Assembly (NCBI GenBank): GCA_949825045.1
Contig: OX463813.1
Coordinates: 27,820,001-27,884,000 of the forward strand
Source of the DNA: Argyresthia goedartella
Lineage: Eukaryota; Arthropoda; Insecta; Lepidoptera; Argyresthiidae
Direction: 5' to 3'
Length of the DNA stretch: 64,000 nucleotides
Of the stretch, positions 32,894-44,641 are shown in pieces; positions within the stretch are counted from its first letter, which is position 1, and the number at the start of each line of letters is the position of its first letter. Both the position numbers and the translations under genes were made by a program. The notes below the pieces were generated by a model that was given only the letters and a program-made list of their open reading frames with translations, did not search any database and was not told where the DNA came from.

Positions 32894-33018
32894 TTTAAAA
32901 AGAGTTAAATGCTGCTTTTTTTCTTTTCACTTTGCTGCATTTGCGTTTTGATTACTGTGATAATATGTTAGGTTATCATGGCGGTGGCGACAGCCTCACT
33001 CCTTGTCTTGCATAGAAG

Positions 33019-33320
33019 TGTTGTATAATTATCTACACACATATCATAAGCTATTTTTAATGTGTTCAGGAACCGCATGTTTGACCGGCATTGGGGCGTT
33101 GAGTTGTTTAGCTTGTTCTGTAGTACCAACTTCACAGACAAAGTAGGGGCGGCATTCGAAATTTGAATTTCATAATATGTAGAAAATTTACACATTATGG
33201 TCATAATGTTCAATATTCAGATAAGAAATGAGTTTTTACTAAGTAGTTTAACAGTATGCTGATCGTAACGTGCGGTTTTTGGACGCAGTAAAGAGGGTTT
33301 ATGATACGTGTGTAGATAAA
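33019..33320. mobile_element. Shortened copy of the foldback-type element at 57.9-61.2 kb
   Basis: TTATCTACACACATATCATAAG (33028 on), GTGTTCAGGAACCGCATGTT, TTGAGTTGTTTAGCTTGTTC, ACAAAGTAGGGGCGGCA and ATTATGGTCATAATGTTC match the left arm of the 58-kb copy. The far end GATACGTGTGTAGATAAA (33302-33319) is the inverted end. Most of the right arm is missing. Confidence 0.65.
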
Positions 33321-33344
33321 AAAATAAAACGTATCCAGCATATA

Positions 33345-33752
33345 AATTACGGCAAAAATTTGGTTTACTTGTTTCCTATGTGGGCTGATAACTTTTGAAC
33401 CTCTAAACCGATTTGAATAAAAAAAACGCATTAACATCCATCCGTCTACCCGTTTGACCGCTATTCCTTGAATTACGGCTAAAATTTGGTTTACTTGTTT
33501 CCTATGTAGGGTGATAACTTTTGAACCACTAAACCGATTTTAATTAAAAAAACGCATTAACATCCATCCGTCTACCCGTTTGACCGCTATTCCTTGATGA
33601 ACTGATAGATGACTTTCGAACTACTGAACCGATTTTAATAAAACATATCTCAGAACCATATCGCTGTAAAGTCTACTACCAACTAAAAAAACGCTATAAA
33701 ATCCGTCCACCCGTTTGACTGCTATTCCTTGTGGAGCTGATGACTTTCGACC
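33345..33752. repeat. Tandem repeat, period about 125 bp, just over three units
   Basis: Units start near 33345, 33471 and 33597. Each has TTGGTTTACTTGTTTCCTAT (first two), ACTTTTGAACCNCTAAACCG, and CCGTCTACCCGTTTGACCG with CTATTCCTTG. The third is more diverged, with an internal insertion. Confidence 0.75.
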
Positions 33753-33754
33753 TG

Positions 33755-34245
33755 ATACTAAGTGACCTCGCCGGAGTAGTTCAGTGGACGCACGCACGTG
33801 TCTTCAACGATTCACCCCAGCCATTGCGGGTCCCTCCCTCACAAGACAGAACGCCACGAGACAGCATCACCATCTCATCAGCTCACAGAGGCAGAGAAGC
33901 GACCCGCGTTAAACCCACCCAGTAATATTATATTATCAATAGTGATAGAATATTAAAGTAGGCGAAACACTATGATATTTAGCCACTTCTAGTCACACTT
34001 CGAAAGTGTTTTTTTTTACAATACTGGCCACTTTTTACTGTAAACTAGATTTTCCTAACGGCAACCCTTACTCACAGAGCACACACAAACAAAAAAAACA
34101 AAATCAAACAAAATGTCGTGGGCGTGATGGGCGTCGGTCAACCGAATCTTGAAAATCCAGAGGAATTCAGGAATAGTGCAGTCTTTGTTTTGTAAGTACC
34201 AAGCACGTTGGAATTTTAAAATCTTATTGTTTTTTGAGGCGTTAA
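33755..34245. other. No gene seen
   Basis: The 64-codon frame near 33731-33925 has no known domain. A repeat fragment is likely, but I cannot name it. Confidence 0.35.
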
Positions 34246-34249
34246 TCTA

Positions 34250-34552
34250 AAAAGAAGAGAGCGCAAAAAAAACGCTCGACTCAGATTAAAATAACGGAGC
34301 GCCAAACCACATAAAAATTGTTTAAAAATAAACTACGCTATTTTGTTGAAAATATTTTTAAGGAGAGTTTCCGAATCCATACTATCCACATATTAAATGC
34401 AATGAAATTAGTTAGGATTTCAGAATTACTTTACGGTATTTTTATAATTAAATCCTATCGAGAAAATTTCATCTAATCGCGTTTTCCTTCAGTGAGAATC
34501 TTACTCAAATACTCAATAAACGTCAACCCAAAAATCAAATCTGTAGTGCTAG
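34250..34552 (+). repeat. About 310-bp dispersed repeat, copy 2
   Basis: Partner of 31420-31742, same orientation. It ends directly before the minus-strand repeat D copy. Confidence 0.7.
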
Positions 34553-34800
34553 TGGCCAACCCGACTGTCAGAAGTTATCAATCTGCCCTATTAGGGCCTC
34601 TGACACAGCTTTGCGACTATAACTATAAAAGCCGGAACCTGCGGCCGTGCCATCCGAAACATGAAAGCGCCGAGACAAATGTGCGGCATTTGTCTCGGCG
34701 CTTTCATAGAGACGGGACACCCATCAGTTGCCGTCTCGGCCAAATATTGCTTAAACCGCACGATTGTTTCCGATGTGCCAGTACCGCTAAGCCATCTATA
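34550..34800 (-). repeat. Dispersed SINE-like repeat D, copy 2, with an inserted palindrome
   Basis: The minus strand reads GCTTAGCGGTACTGGCAC, CATCGGAAACAATCGTGCGG, TTTGGCCGAGACGGCAAC, GATGGGTGTCCCGTC and, further on, GCTGTGTCAGA and GTCGGGTTGGCCAC, parallel to 7752-8025. An additional inverted 21-bp piece is present at 34687-34707 / 34661-34681. Confidence 0.65.
34661..34707. repeat. Perfect palindrome, 21-bp arms, 5-bp loop
   Basis: Arms 34661-34681 and 34687-34707, loop TGCGG. The sister repeat at 7752 contains only the single copy of this sequence, so the second arm here is an added inverted copy of adjacent DNA. Confidence 0.95.
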
Positions 34801-34804
34801 ATAG

Positions 34805-36065
34805 AATATTCTATATCAATCTCAATGAATCGAACTAACTTATCGATGAGAACAATATCGCAAAGTAAAAAGCTAAATGGGAACGATGAAGTTCATTCAT
34901 TCGAGTTACACAGATGATTGATGAGCTGACCCATTCTTTTATTTTCCTTCTGTGATGTGAGGCTAAACGTTTTGCATGCGACAAAAAATACCGACAAGTG
35001 CGTTTAACGGATTGGTTGTCTGGGTTCCGTTGGATATGTTTTTAATTAATTTTGGAATTGTGACAAGCTGATAACATCGAAATTAAACGATCATTCGGCG
35101 GAAGTCTGAAGACGTTAAATGGTCAAAACTAACAAACGAAACCATTTCTCTAGTCTATTTTTCAGGTGCAGGCACTGTATTTACGTGTTTATGAGAGATT
35201 TCAAGCATATTCCAGCTCGGAGTAGAAGAAACACATATTTGTTACTTAAAAAGCATCTAGTATTCTAGACAGCAAATTATACCAAAACAGTCCAAGAATG
35301 ATCAGATATTTTTTATCCCAGACTTCTAGCTTCTAGTATACAATAAGGTTTTTGTTTGACATCTGCGGGTCTCCACACCTGGAGCGAGGCTTATCATCAG
35401 AATTGTTTTCCTATTTGTATATTTCTGTTCAATGGCTATGTGGTGTGGGCCACTGGAAGCAGTCGTGGTCGGAATACATACTCTGTGACTTGAGTGGGAG
35501 AGATCAAAACATTTTATTGGCTGTTATTCTGTTGCCTGTGTGGAAATATGGTGTATGTATGCACATGAATAGTAAAAACGAATAACAGCCGAGTGAACCC
35601 GATTTAGGACCGACGAATAGAAAACTAGTTGGAACCAATTAATCTAGAGTGAACGAGTGAACTTTGATATGATCAATCAATCAATATATATGAAAAACAG
35701 TACAACCGATGTGTCTGTTCTATACATTGAAGACAAGTAATAAAAAATAAAAGGGGGTTCACAGAACAGCCATAGAACACAATTCAGCGTTTTTTTATTG
35801 TTGCTGTCTGTTTGTTCGAGACAACGTCAAAATGATTATCATGCGGTTTTCACCACGGGTAGATTGAACATAATTAGGAATAAAGTTTAGTATATGTTTC
35901 ATTAAAATCTGACGTGTGTTTTATTATCAACATTTAAAGATTTATACTTTATTTCTTAAATTTCCAAATTGCGTTTTGCTAACTATGTATGAGTTTGGTA
36001 TTATTATTAAGATCTAGCGACGTCACAACTCACCAAAAACGCTATTTTCCAAGTTTCTGGTCAAA
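34805..36065. other. No gene seen
   Basis: Short frames without motifs; no recognised repeat. Confidence 0.4.
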
Positions 36066-36071
36066 TAGATA

Positions 36072-36380
36072 AATTAAAGCTTATAACCCTTCCTAGCGTC
36101 GTGAACATAAAAGCGGCGCGGACGAAAGGACGGAGGTTTACATTGAAACAGAAACAACGAGTGCTGCCAACAAATGTCGAATTGGAGCTGTTAACCATTT
36201 CTGGCGTCGGGAATGTAATCAGTACGGAGTATAAGACGAAGCGGTTGTGTGGGCTGAGGAGCCCCACCATTGAAACAGAAACAACGACTGCTGCTTGACA
36301 AATATATGAATTGGAGTTGTTTAACCTTTCTGGCGTCGTGAACATTAGCGTCACGAAGGAAAGGACTGGGGTCGGGCGCT
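36072..36380. repeat. Tandem repeat, period about 107-129 bp, about 2.6 units
   Basis: Each unit has a GAATTGGAGCTGTTAACC-like start, CTGGCGTCGTGAACAT and CATTGAAACAGAAACAACGA. Units begin near 36072, 36179 and 36308. Overlapping short frames on both strands result from the repeat, not from a gene. Confidence 0.75.
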
Positions 36381-36473
36381 AAGCATTTTCTCCGGGTTTC
36401 AAATGCAGATACCCTTATCATATGGTCACAAGATGAAAAGCCAGAGATTGTGGTCTTTAAGTTAAGTATGTCA

Positions 36474-36670
36474 TCATCATCATCAGTAACATCACGCTGA
36501 ACCCACTGTTGGGCAAAAGCCTCATCGCTATAGCGCCAATCTTCAAGGTCCTGTACCAACTAATCCAAGGATATCCCGTCTACTTCATCATTTTTGTCAG
36601 ATCATCGTCTACCCTCCATGACCCCGTCTAGCCAATCGTCCGGCCTATCTTTACCTTAGTTCCGTTAGTC
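36474..36670 (-). repeat. LINE-derived dispersed repeat with (ATC)n tail
   Basis: ATCATCATCATCAG, then AACCCACTGTTGGGCAAAAG and GCCTC, then related DNA to CCGGCCTATC. On the minus strand this is the 3' end and (GAT)n tail of an RTE-like LINE; a plus-strand relative ends at 39716. Confidence 0.5.
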
Positions 36671-36671
36671 C

Positions 36672-37265
36672 CTTGCCATTCATTCTAATTTCGAATAGTA
36701 CTTTGCCTTGCTGTAGATCGACACGAGATCAGGCTCGATTTGCCCTTTACAACTTGTTATATATAAGTACTTCGGGCATCAGTGTCATCGTCATTTGCTT
36801 TTGTACCTGAAACAAGCAAAATGCAATTTAGACTAAATACATAGAAATTGAAATGAAAACAGATGTAACTGGAACGAACCAATTGTTTACAAAGTTCCAG
36901 CTATGAATTTCCTCACTGCGCGCATTTCTGTGCGAGCAATAACTCTTTACATTTCATTGAAAGCGGTGGCAAAGCACCCTTGAATGTTTCATTCCATCTT
37001 GTATACATAATGTTGATTCGTTTAATTAGGTAATCATCTACACTAGCATTATCCAATAGGTAGTGTAGAGCCTCAACTCAAACATAAGCAATTTCCTTGA
37101 CGCTGTAAGGACTGTGGTTAAAAATCTTCGTACTTTATAACGACGGTACAAAACGGTTTTAATTTAAATGCGCAAACAATTTATTGGACTAGAAAAACTA
37201 CATGTACTTACCTGGTCATGAAGAATATACTTATCGAGTAGTATGATTCTGAATAATACCACAGC
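36672..37265. other. No gene seen; probably the 5' flank or 5' end of the hAT element
   Basis: No terminal repeat matching the hAT right end is visible, so the left end of that element cannot be placed. Confidence 0.35.
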
Positions 37266-37270
37266 ATGCA

Positions 37271-38686
37271 ATTTGGGAACAATTCATATCGATTCCTCAA
37301 GAAAATACCACACTGAAGAGCAATAGGGTGCGTTGCAGAAAATGCAAGAAAGAACTAATTGGTCTTGTGAAAAGAATGGAGGCACACTTCCAGAAATGTA
37401 GCACATGTTCTAACACTGATACAAATCTTGACGCGGCCGAGGAGGACTGTGACGTGGAGCTCTTGAGAGATGCTGGTTCTTCCCGATCTTCAGATAATAC
37501 TTCTACCAGATCTGTTACTACTCTTCAATCTAAAATAACTAGTGCCAGAAGCAGCGCGAGCATGAACCTTTCAATGAAAAAAAAAATACTATTACCACAA
37601 GTCAAGAGGAAAAGAAGAAAATTTATTTACAATTATCTCGTTATATGTTTGCTACCAACACCCCTTTTAACCACGTAGAAAATCCTCAGTTTCTGAAATT
37701 AATGGAAATTTTACGCCCTGCGTTTAAACCTCCAAACCGTTAACAAATTGCTGGTAATATGCTCAACGAAGTCTACATCTCAACCCAAGAAAACGTAAGA
37801 GATGAGTTAAAAAACAAAGTTGTCAACTTATCTATTGACGGTTGGAGCAACGTCGGGCAAGACTCTATAGTGTGTGTCTGTGTCACAGATGTGTTGACAA
37901 ACCCAACTCATTTAATTGATACAAAAGACACAGGCGCTGAAAGCCATAATAATACCGTGATAATAATAATAATAATAATACCGTGGACACTATTTACACA
38001 CATTGATCTAGCCCCAAACTAGGATTCCCTGTATCTTGGGTTCTAGACAACGATGCACGTACTTATATAGATAAATATTATACTTAGATAGATAAACAAC
38101 CATGACTAGGGTACAAACATCCGTTCTCATCAAACAAATATTTGCCCCCACCGGGACTCGAACCCGGGACCCTTGGCTTCGTAGGCAGGGTCACTACCGA
38201 CAAGGCCATTCGGGTCGTCTAAATGAGCTGGAGAGATTGCCATTTTCCACCGGGCATTGAATCTACTTAAATTACCCAGTGTATACTCAGTCTCACGCTG
38301 CCGCTGGCGTTCGTTCTCACCTTCAAACTTCACTTATATAGATAAGTATGTGTATCGTTGTCTCGTACCCAAGATAAAGGAAATCCTAGTTTGGGGCTAG
38401 ATCAATGTATGTCAATACTGTCCAAGGTATTATTATTATCATTTTGCAGCCACTTACTACATCCTAAGTACAGGGGCGAAAACCTCACTAGTGAAGATAT
38501 TTCAGAAGCTTTATCATTTCTGCAAGCTAATCACAAAGAAGCGATGCCATATATTTCAAAATACAGGCAATTACAGATCCATTTCATAACTTTATATTTG
38601 AAGATCATGTAGTAAATGACGTCGGACCTCACGAATGGTGGCTGTCAGTAAAAAAACAAATTAATGATCAAACAATGGATGAGTAA
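37271..38686 (+). pseudogene. hAT transposase, interrupted and internally deleted
   Basis: The frame starts within IWEQFISIPQEN and contains the BED-type zinc finger (CRKCKKELIGLVKRMEAHFQ with a final C). After a frameshift near 37600 comes RYMFATNTPFNHVENPQFLK, then LRPAFKPPNR followed by a stop, and VVNLSIDGWSNV with the hAT catalytic Asp region. Near 37960 a (TAA)n run and SINE-derived DNA intervene. The gene resumes at about 38440 with LLHPKYRGENLTSEDISEAL and ends WWLSVKKQINDQTMDE at 38686. The large middle and the typical C-terminal dimerisation block are missing. It is non-functional. Confidence 0.75.
37995..38410. repeat. SINE-A-derived insert with inverted ends inside the hAT gene
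   Basis: The left part (37999-38220) is a minus-strand SINE-A relative: tail block AGCCCCAAACTAGGATTCCC, and box B complement GGACTCGAACCCGGGACCC near 38155. The right part (38333-38409) repeats the tail on the other strand (AATCCTAGTTTGGGGCTAGA). The two tails are inverted copies over about 75 bp. Confidence 0.65.
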
Positions 38687-39069
38687 TTATGATATGATTG
38701 TTAATTAAAGGTAAGTAAAGTGTGTATGTACAATATAAAATTGTCACTGTGTGTTTTTGATTAAATAAATTACTTCAAAAGAACATGTTTTAATTTCAAT
38801 TCCAAAAAAAGTTTTCCTTATCTTATCATTAATAATTTAAATAAAAATACAACAAAGCCTCAACTACATATTTATTCGTTTGGATTTATTTCTATTCATT
38901 TGCAATTAAAGGTAGTTTTAAACCCTGTTTTATTTTTTCATGTTTTAAACAATGTTTAAAACATGATTTGAAACTGTGATTGAAACACTTAATAAAAAAT
39001 ATGGTTTTATTTCAAACTGTTTAAACACGTGTTTTAAAACAACTTGTTTTAATCATGTCAACCCTGAAT

Positions 39070-39600
39070 CCATGCGATGCACGCGTCCTCGGACATAATG
39101 CTATCTAAATCTAGCCCGTTTCCTACATTGTCGTTTTAACACCAACCACCGTAGCATGCCCCGCGCGACACGCGTCCACCACGGATATTACGGCGTCTAT
39201 GTTACATGTTGCTTGCTTGCACAAGAGATGAAGATGACAGCTTGACGCCAAGGCGTAATCCTCACCAACCTATAGCTATAACTTCGAAACTAGAAGTGTT
39301 TAGTTTTTGAAAATCGTGACTAATTATGTTTATTTCATGACTATTATTAGCAGTGTCAAAATTAAATTTCGTGAAGATATAAAAATGTAAGGATTACAGC
39401 TTGAAGGATATTCGAATTTTGACATTCACACGCGAAAAAATGCGCGATAAACGGGAGTTGCATGGAGCATGCTGCGGGTGCAGGAATACTTGCTTTCGGC
39501 ACAAGATATCTCTTTCCCAAAAAATCCGTACCCGCCATGTATGATTCCCAAAACATCATTTTCCTTTAAAAATCATTAAATATGGTGCGATGACGTAGCG
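39070..39600. other. No gene seen
   Basis: Host or unknown DNA after the hAT right end; no motif. Confidence 0.35.
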
Positions 39601-39624
39601 AGGATAGCAGCAACACAAGCACGC

Positions 39625-39716
39625 AGTTTGCACAGGACCGAGTTGAATGGCATTGTACACCAGGAGCCCTGTGCACAGCGGTGGGTTCCCAGAGAGGCTG
39701 ATGATGATGATGTCCT
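39625..39716 (+). repeat. RTE-like LINE 3' tail
   Basis: GAATGGCATTGTACACC, then a GCGGTGGGTTCCCAGAGAGG segment and a (GAT)n tail, the common end of RTE-like LINE fragments. Strongly truncated. Confidence 0.5.
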
Positions 39717-39739
39717 GGTCATTTTCAACCGACATAAAA

Positions 39740-39985
39740 AAGGAGGAGGTTCTCCATTCGACTATTTTTTTATAGGTTTGTTACGTGATTATTCCTTCAA
39801 TCATGAATCGATTGATATAAATTTTATAAAAATTGATTAAGCGCTTTAAAAAAAAGCATTTAAACCAAAAAATACATACACTGATGACGTTTTGATTTGT
39901 GGTTTTGACGAGGACTTTTCATGTACATAGACTTCTTGAACTTGATCCCGGTTTTTTAAGTTTTGTTTGAACTTGGTGAATTATG
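39740..39985 (+). repeat. Dispersed repeat F (AAAAAGGAGGAGG family), copy 1
   Basis: AAAAAAGGAGGAGGTTCTCC, TTTGTTACGTGATTATTCC, TGACGTTTTGATTTGTGGTT and GACGAGGACTTTTCATGTAC align with 45110-45450 (plus) and 55490-55875 (minus). The ends are unclear. It does not code. Confidence 0.65.
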
Positions 39986-40204
39986 ATAAACAAACAACAT
40001 TCAATCCTGTGAGAAAGTCGACTTGCGATCTACCTTATGACGTTCAGGGTAATTCGCCGTTATCCGTATCGTTTTTGACGACATATTGATGTGATATGGT
40101 ATTACTTGATCTCTATATAATAACCTCAAGATCAAGAACATTCAATGAATAACAGGTTCTCACCTGCTGCAATGTCTAGCGCGGATACTGTCATTAGGCT
40201 AGAT

Positions 40205-40800
40205 TAGAATCCTGGAATACAGGTTTAAGGGATTAAATATGGCCAGAAATGCATCTTTAGCTAGAATTATAGGCTAAACTAGACAACATAAAAATGTAGG
40301 ATAAATATATGTTATAAAAGGTCTATTAGAGATAAGAATGGACTTTTAAAATTACCGGATATCTGTTATATTTAATACTAAAAAACATTTTTCGCAATGC
40401 ATTATTATTCAACTAAATGAACAAGCGCTCGGAGACGAAATGAGTTTCCTATATGAAACTTACACGCAACGTACAAGGGAAAATTTTTGGTTGTTTTATT
40501 TTATTTTTTATGTTATTATTACAAGAGTTTAGTAATATTTTCTATAATTTTCTCGGTCTCGGAGCTCGGGCTGCCCCGCGGGGCTCTGCGCGGGAGCATG
40601 CGTCAGTCTGCTTCGACGCGATGCGACGGGTATTTGTTTTCTTTGTCTAATTCTCAATGCCATTGGCCTATGTTCAGCCCTTAACCAACTAGCTCAGGTT
40701 CATGTTGTTTTCTGTTTTACTGAAATGTAATCGCTGTTTTGTACTAATTAAGCTCAAACCTGTGTTATGTACCTCATATGATAAATAAAATATTATTATT
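40205..40800 (+). repeat. 475-bp dispersed repeat, copy 2, with (ATT)n tail
   Basis: Same as 3474-3950 and then continuing to an AATAAAATATTATTATTATT tail near 40785-40803. The tail suggests reverse transcription of a polyadenylated or microsatellite-tailed RNA. Confidence 0.7.
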
Positions 40801-40804
40801 ATTA

Positions 40805-42100
40805 TAAGCCATGATATTTTAAATGATAACAACGCACGATGCATCCTATCTCGTCCTTATCTGTGTTCAGTTTCACGTGAGGTGGGAAAGTGATCATTGT
40901 TATAAACAGAGTTGACAATTTGCGACACAACCTGTGACGTTATTGAGATTCTATTGAAAAAATGAGACAAGATGAAAGGATTTTAAAAGGACCGATATTA
41001 CCGCATCCAATTAATCTAGCGTTCGGATTAATAAGACTTAATAAATTAAATTGAGGCTTAATCAAACGACTCCGAGAACTCGTAATGCGTACAGGGTGAC
41101 GTTTGAAGTAGGGCCTACAGGGACAAATCCGAAACTACACAAAACTTAAAATATCTACTACTCAAAAATTATCCACTTCAGACCCAGAGAAAATATTACA
41201 TAGATTTAATAACATGCCAATATTTGGATTAAAATCAAGGTGCATTACCTATACTCCGCGGCCTCGAAAGCGCAAACTCTTTTACAAATAGCCCGTCCAT
41301 ACAAACATTATCCTCCCCTCCTCCTCCTCTTCCCTCCTCTCTCCCCCTCCCCATTTCTGCCCCTCCCTTCCCTGAGGGGGAGGACCCCCATCCTCATCAT
41401 ACAGTCTTGTCGCTATTTAGACGTCTCCACCAGAATTTTGAAAATCTCTTACTTAGCTGATCGCCTGCATTGTTCAACTTCCTATCTGCCAAATAAACAG
41501 ATTCGTAGGTAAATTAGTTTATAAAACAGATTATAGAGGTTATACCTGTATCTGAAAGCATCTGCCTAGTCGTAACGTTATATCGTATAAATATAAATCC
41601 ATAGTAATACCTTCTTTACTGGCGCAGTCTCTACAAACAAACCTAGACAGCCCTTTCAAATAATTATCATCAACTCCATCCCAAAAGCTCTGGAAAAATG
41701 TGTATTTTCTTCTCAAATCGCAGAAAGAGGCAGACAGCAAACAGTATCAAGCCTCATTGCTGCAAAAAACGGCAATTCAAAGAGTGATAATTGTATGAAA
41801 TGCAAACAAATAGCCGAATGCGCAGGCTGCAGGCTCAAACTAAGTGCCGCTTAAGAGTTATATTGGCGCAGTCATTTCCCGAGCGAGAGACAGTGATAGC
41901 ACGACTTTGAGATACCGTCAGATGAGTTGTTGCTTCGGCATCCGCGCCAGAGATAATTCCATGAACTGCAAATAAAGTGTCGAAATTGGCCTGGAGGGTT
42001 CCCGCGGTACCCTAATAACTGTTTTCAAACAAGGGTCTGAGACCGCGAATGCGAGAAGCATCAGTGCGCCCCAGTGTGAGATTTTGGCGAGTTTGACGGA
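40805..42100. other. No gene; long pyrimidine tract at 41300-41385
   Basis: The tract is nearly all C and T on the plus strand for over 60 bp (CTCCTCCTCCTCTTCCCTCC and on), then GAGGGGGAGGACCCCC. The rest is plain AT-rich DNA. Confidence 0.5.
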
Positions 42101-42103
42101 CTC

Positions 42104-42300
42104 TGTGGGGCGTAGCGATTGTGGCTCTGCCTACCGTGTGAGAGGTCCCGGGCTCGATCCCCGGCTGGGGATTTAAAAAAAACCAGGTCTTGGATGTTTA
42201 TATGTGTGTGACGTCGCTGTTTCTGGTTCCCACAACACAGGATATCCTAATGTGGGGCCAGAAAATTGATTTGCCAGTATATTGTTGTTTATGTTTATGA
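42104..42300 (+). mobile_element. SINE-A, plus strand
   Basis: Box A TGTGGGGCGTAGCGATTGTG, box B GGCTCGATCCCCGGCTGGGG, GTCTTGGATGTTTATATGTG, ATCCTAATGTGGGGCCAGAA and a TTGTTTATGTTTATG tail. Near full length; box B has one change. Confidence 0.75.
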
Positions 42301-42304
42301 GTTT

Positions 42305-44090
42305 CTCGACAAAAACGCTTTGCGCTTCCAGAAAGACACTGTACTCATGGTTATTTTAGAATTGTTTTTGTTGCGACCACAGAGCTTTGTATGTTGAGAT
42401 ATCTATGGTTGCGACGCTTGGGTTGAACGTAGAGTGATCGGGAGTTGTTACTTCGCCCTCGCCGCACTCCGCCGCGCCGCCCCGCGTAGCTAGCAAGCCT
42501 AAACGTGCCTGGGCTATATGCTCAGTGACAAATTATCCTGTTTGATAACCGTATTCCAGAGTAGTAAAGTTGAATTAAAGCGGGTTTAAGTCCTAGCTAC
42601 GAAGACACTACGGTACTTAGCAGACTTCAACCTCCTTTGTAATAAAACAACTAGATTTTTGGTCAGCAGAAGCCGTCGAATATTTTTACCATTCGGGAAT
42701 GATCCTATTGTTGTCTCTTTTTGAAATTTTCAGTCGACATAAGCATCACCGATATCCCGATTCGCTTACTTCTTTGATACGTAATTTATCGTGATATCAC
42801 AGAAGTGGGGGCCAGGCGGCCATTTGCTTTAATTCGAAATCGTCGTCGAGAAACGCGCAAACAACTCACACTATGCACTCAAAACTAAATAGTTGAAATG
42901 ATCGCCCGCGGCTTTCCTTGTTTGCCTTACTCAAATTGACTCACAAAATATGCATTTTATACTTCAAATATTCCTTCCATCACCTTCCCTCTTCCATGCG
43001 TGTCAATTTGGGCAAGGCAAACGTGTGTTTTACTCTTTATAAGACTTTTTTTTATGTTTTTATTTGAGCGATCATTTGTATTTGAATAAAAAATTAAATA
43101 AATGTAAAATTTCCATTTTTTTTTCTAGCTAGACTAGACCACCCCAAACCTTATTCCGAATTCATGAGGAGTTGGTGGAATATGACCTATAGACCACCCC
43201 TAATGCTTATTCCTCCAGCAGAGTAATATGACTCACAACTGGATGTTTGCTAATGCAATACGTGAATTATGCTTGACATACAAGACAAACCAGTAAACCA
43301 TCACAACCTACACCTACTGAACCAGCTTTTCATATATTTTTAACAAACACGATCAAATTAAAAGATGCTATCTTGCATGTTATTATTGGCTTCGTACAAT
43401 GTATGCGTTTAAATTATAAATTCGCTATTTAATCTAGTTCTGAGTTACAGAACCGATAAGGAGATCTTTTAGTCTACGCTTGTTGGTCGTTTCGCTCATG
43501 AAGCGAATTTGTCGTTTCGTTTGCAGAGTACTCAGCGAAAGGACTGGAACAGTAGCCAGGCCCAATAAAAACATTATTTATAGTGTATGGGACCTAAAAA
43601 ATGCTGTTGGCAATTTGCAACGCATTCAAGAAGTCTTGAATCATGTTTCTCCGTCTGGCTCGAGGCGAACAGTCCAATTTGCCAAGAAATAAATGTAAAA
43701 TTTCCACCGGATTATACCTATTTGCACAGAACAATACCAAAATAACACATTTTATTTACATTATTGGTCTGTAATCGAAAACAAAATCGCGTAAATCTTC
43801 ACAAAGGCTGAATAGAGATTGACCTCCGTGACTTCTGTTGTGGATCTGTTTAAAAAACAACAAATTCCTATTTTACAAATCTTTGACAGATTATATTTGA
43901 TATTATTGTTAAAAAACCTATACACTTTTTACTGTATTGCCACTGCACAGACTGCTGCTTAAACCTTAACTTTATGTTAAGGTTCATAACCTATTTTTTA
44001 AACTACTTTAATAATGTGCCGTTTAAATTATCTTTAGTTTCATGAGCGAGCACAGTGACAGCTTCACTTCGAGTCCTCAGCTGTGCATGC
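42305..44090. other. No gene seen; small palindrome at 43962-43984
   Basis: Includes AACCTTAAC, loop TTTAT, GTTAAGGTT (43962-43984). The 70-codon frame at 43480-43692 has no known domain. Confidence 0.4.
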
Positions 44091-44094
44091 GATC

Positions 44095-44340
44095 CGTTCT
44101 TCATCATCAGCCTGTCAGGGAACCCACTGTTGAGGGTTGTGCGGGTTGAATCGCGTGCACTCCTCATGTGCACACCATTCAACCCGCGTCCATCGTTTTC
44201 CTACTATCATCGCTATGTCATCAGACCATCTGGCAGCCGGTCAGCTGACTGACCTTGGCCTCCTCTTGGCCACCACTCGGTTACCGATCAGACTTCTCGC
44301 TTTGTCAAGTGACCTGCCCACTTCCACCTAAACCGTGTTA
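44095..44340 (-). repeat. Dispersed LINE-derived repeat (CATCATCAGCCTGTCA family)
   Basis: CATCATCAGCCTGTCAGGG, AACCCACTGTTGAGGG and further segments match the widespread lepidopteran repeat also seen at 36474. Contains the near-palindrome at 44141-44187. Confidence 0.5.
44141..44187. repeat. Near-perfect palindrome, 20-bp arms, 7-bp loop
   Basis: Arms 44141-44160 and 44168-44187 match as inverted copies at 18 of 20 positions; loop TCCTCAT. Confidence 0.85.
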
Positions 44341-44641
44341 TTCGCTTACTTACGTCAGCTATCTTGTTCTTAGGCTCCGATCCTCAGAATTGTAAAATGG
44401 TTGCTTGTTGCTTTCTCAAAAGGACCCTGTCGGTTACTGTCGTTGCTCCGCATTTTTTTTCACTATTTGTTTTTATTAAGTGTCTTGAAAATGTTTGCAG
44501 AAGGCAGACAGCAGGCTTACATAAACTACAGACTTTGTGCGTATTTGCCTAAATAATTTGGACTCACAAATTCTTTTCTTTTTCATTCTTTTTAGAGATT
44601 TACATTTCAATTTTCCTCATAGTCGTTGTGAAAAGTTGTAT

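Larger units (their letters stand above)
37271..39066 (+). mobile_element. hAT-type DNA transposon, broken copy
   Basis: Holds hAT transposase remnants (37271-38686), interrupted by SINE-derived DNA (about 37960-38410). The right end is CATGTCAACCCTG (39066), the form of a hAT terminal repeat. Before it, GTTTTAAA or TTTAAAAC occurs many times (38910-39050), like the subterminal transposase-binding repeats of hAT elements, including the palindrome CATGTTTTAAAC-AAT-GTTTAAAACATG. The left terminus is not found. Confidence 0.7.

Noticed and set aside
33345..33752. CRISPR array
   Set aside because: The units are about 125-bp tandem repeats without spacers, in a eukaryotic genome.
41300..41385. 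A coding or regulatory element in the pyrimidine tract
   Set aside because: The tract is simple-sequence CT-rich DNA; the frame through it is low complexity with no domain.
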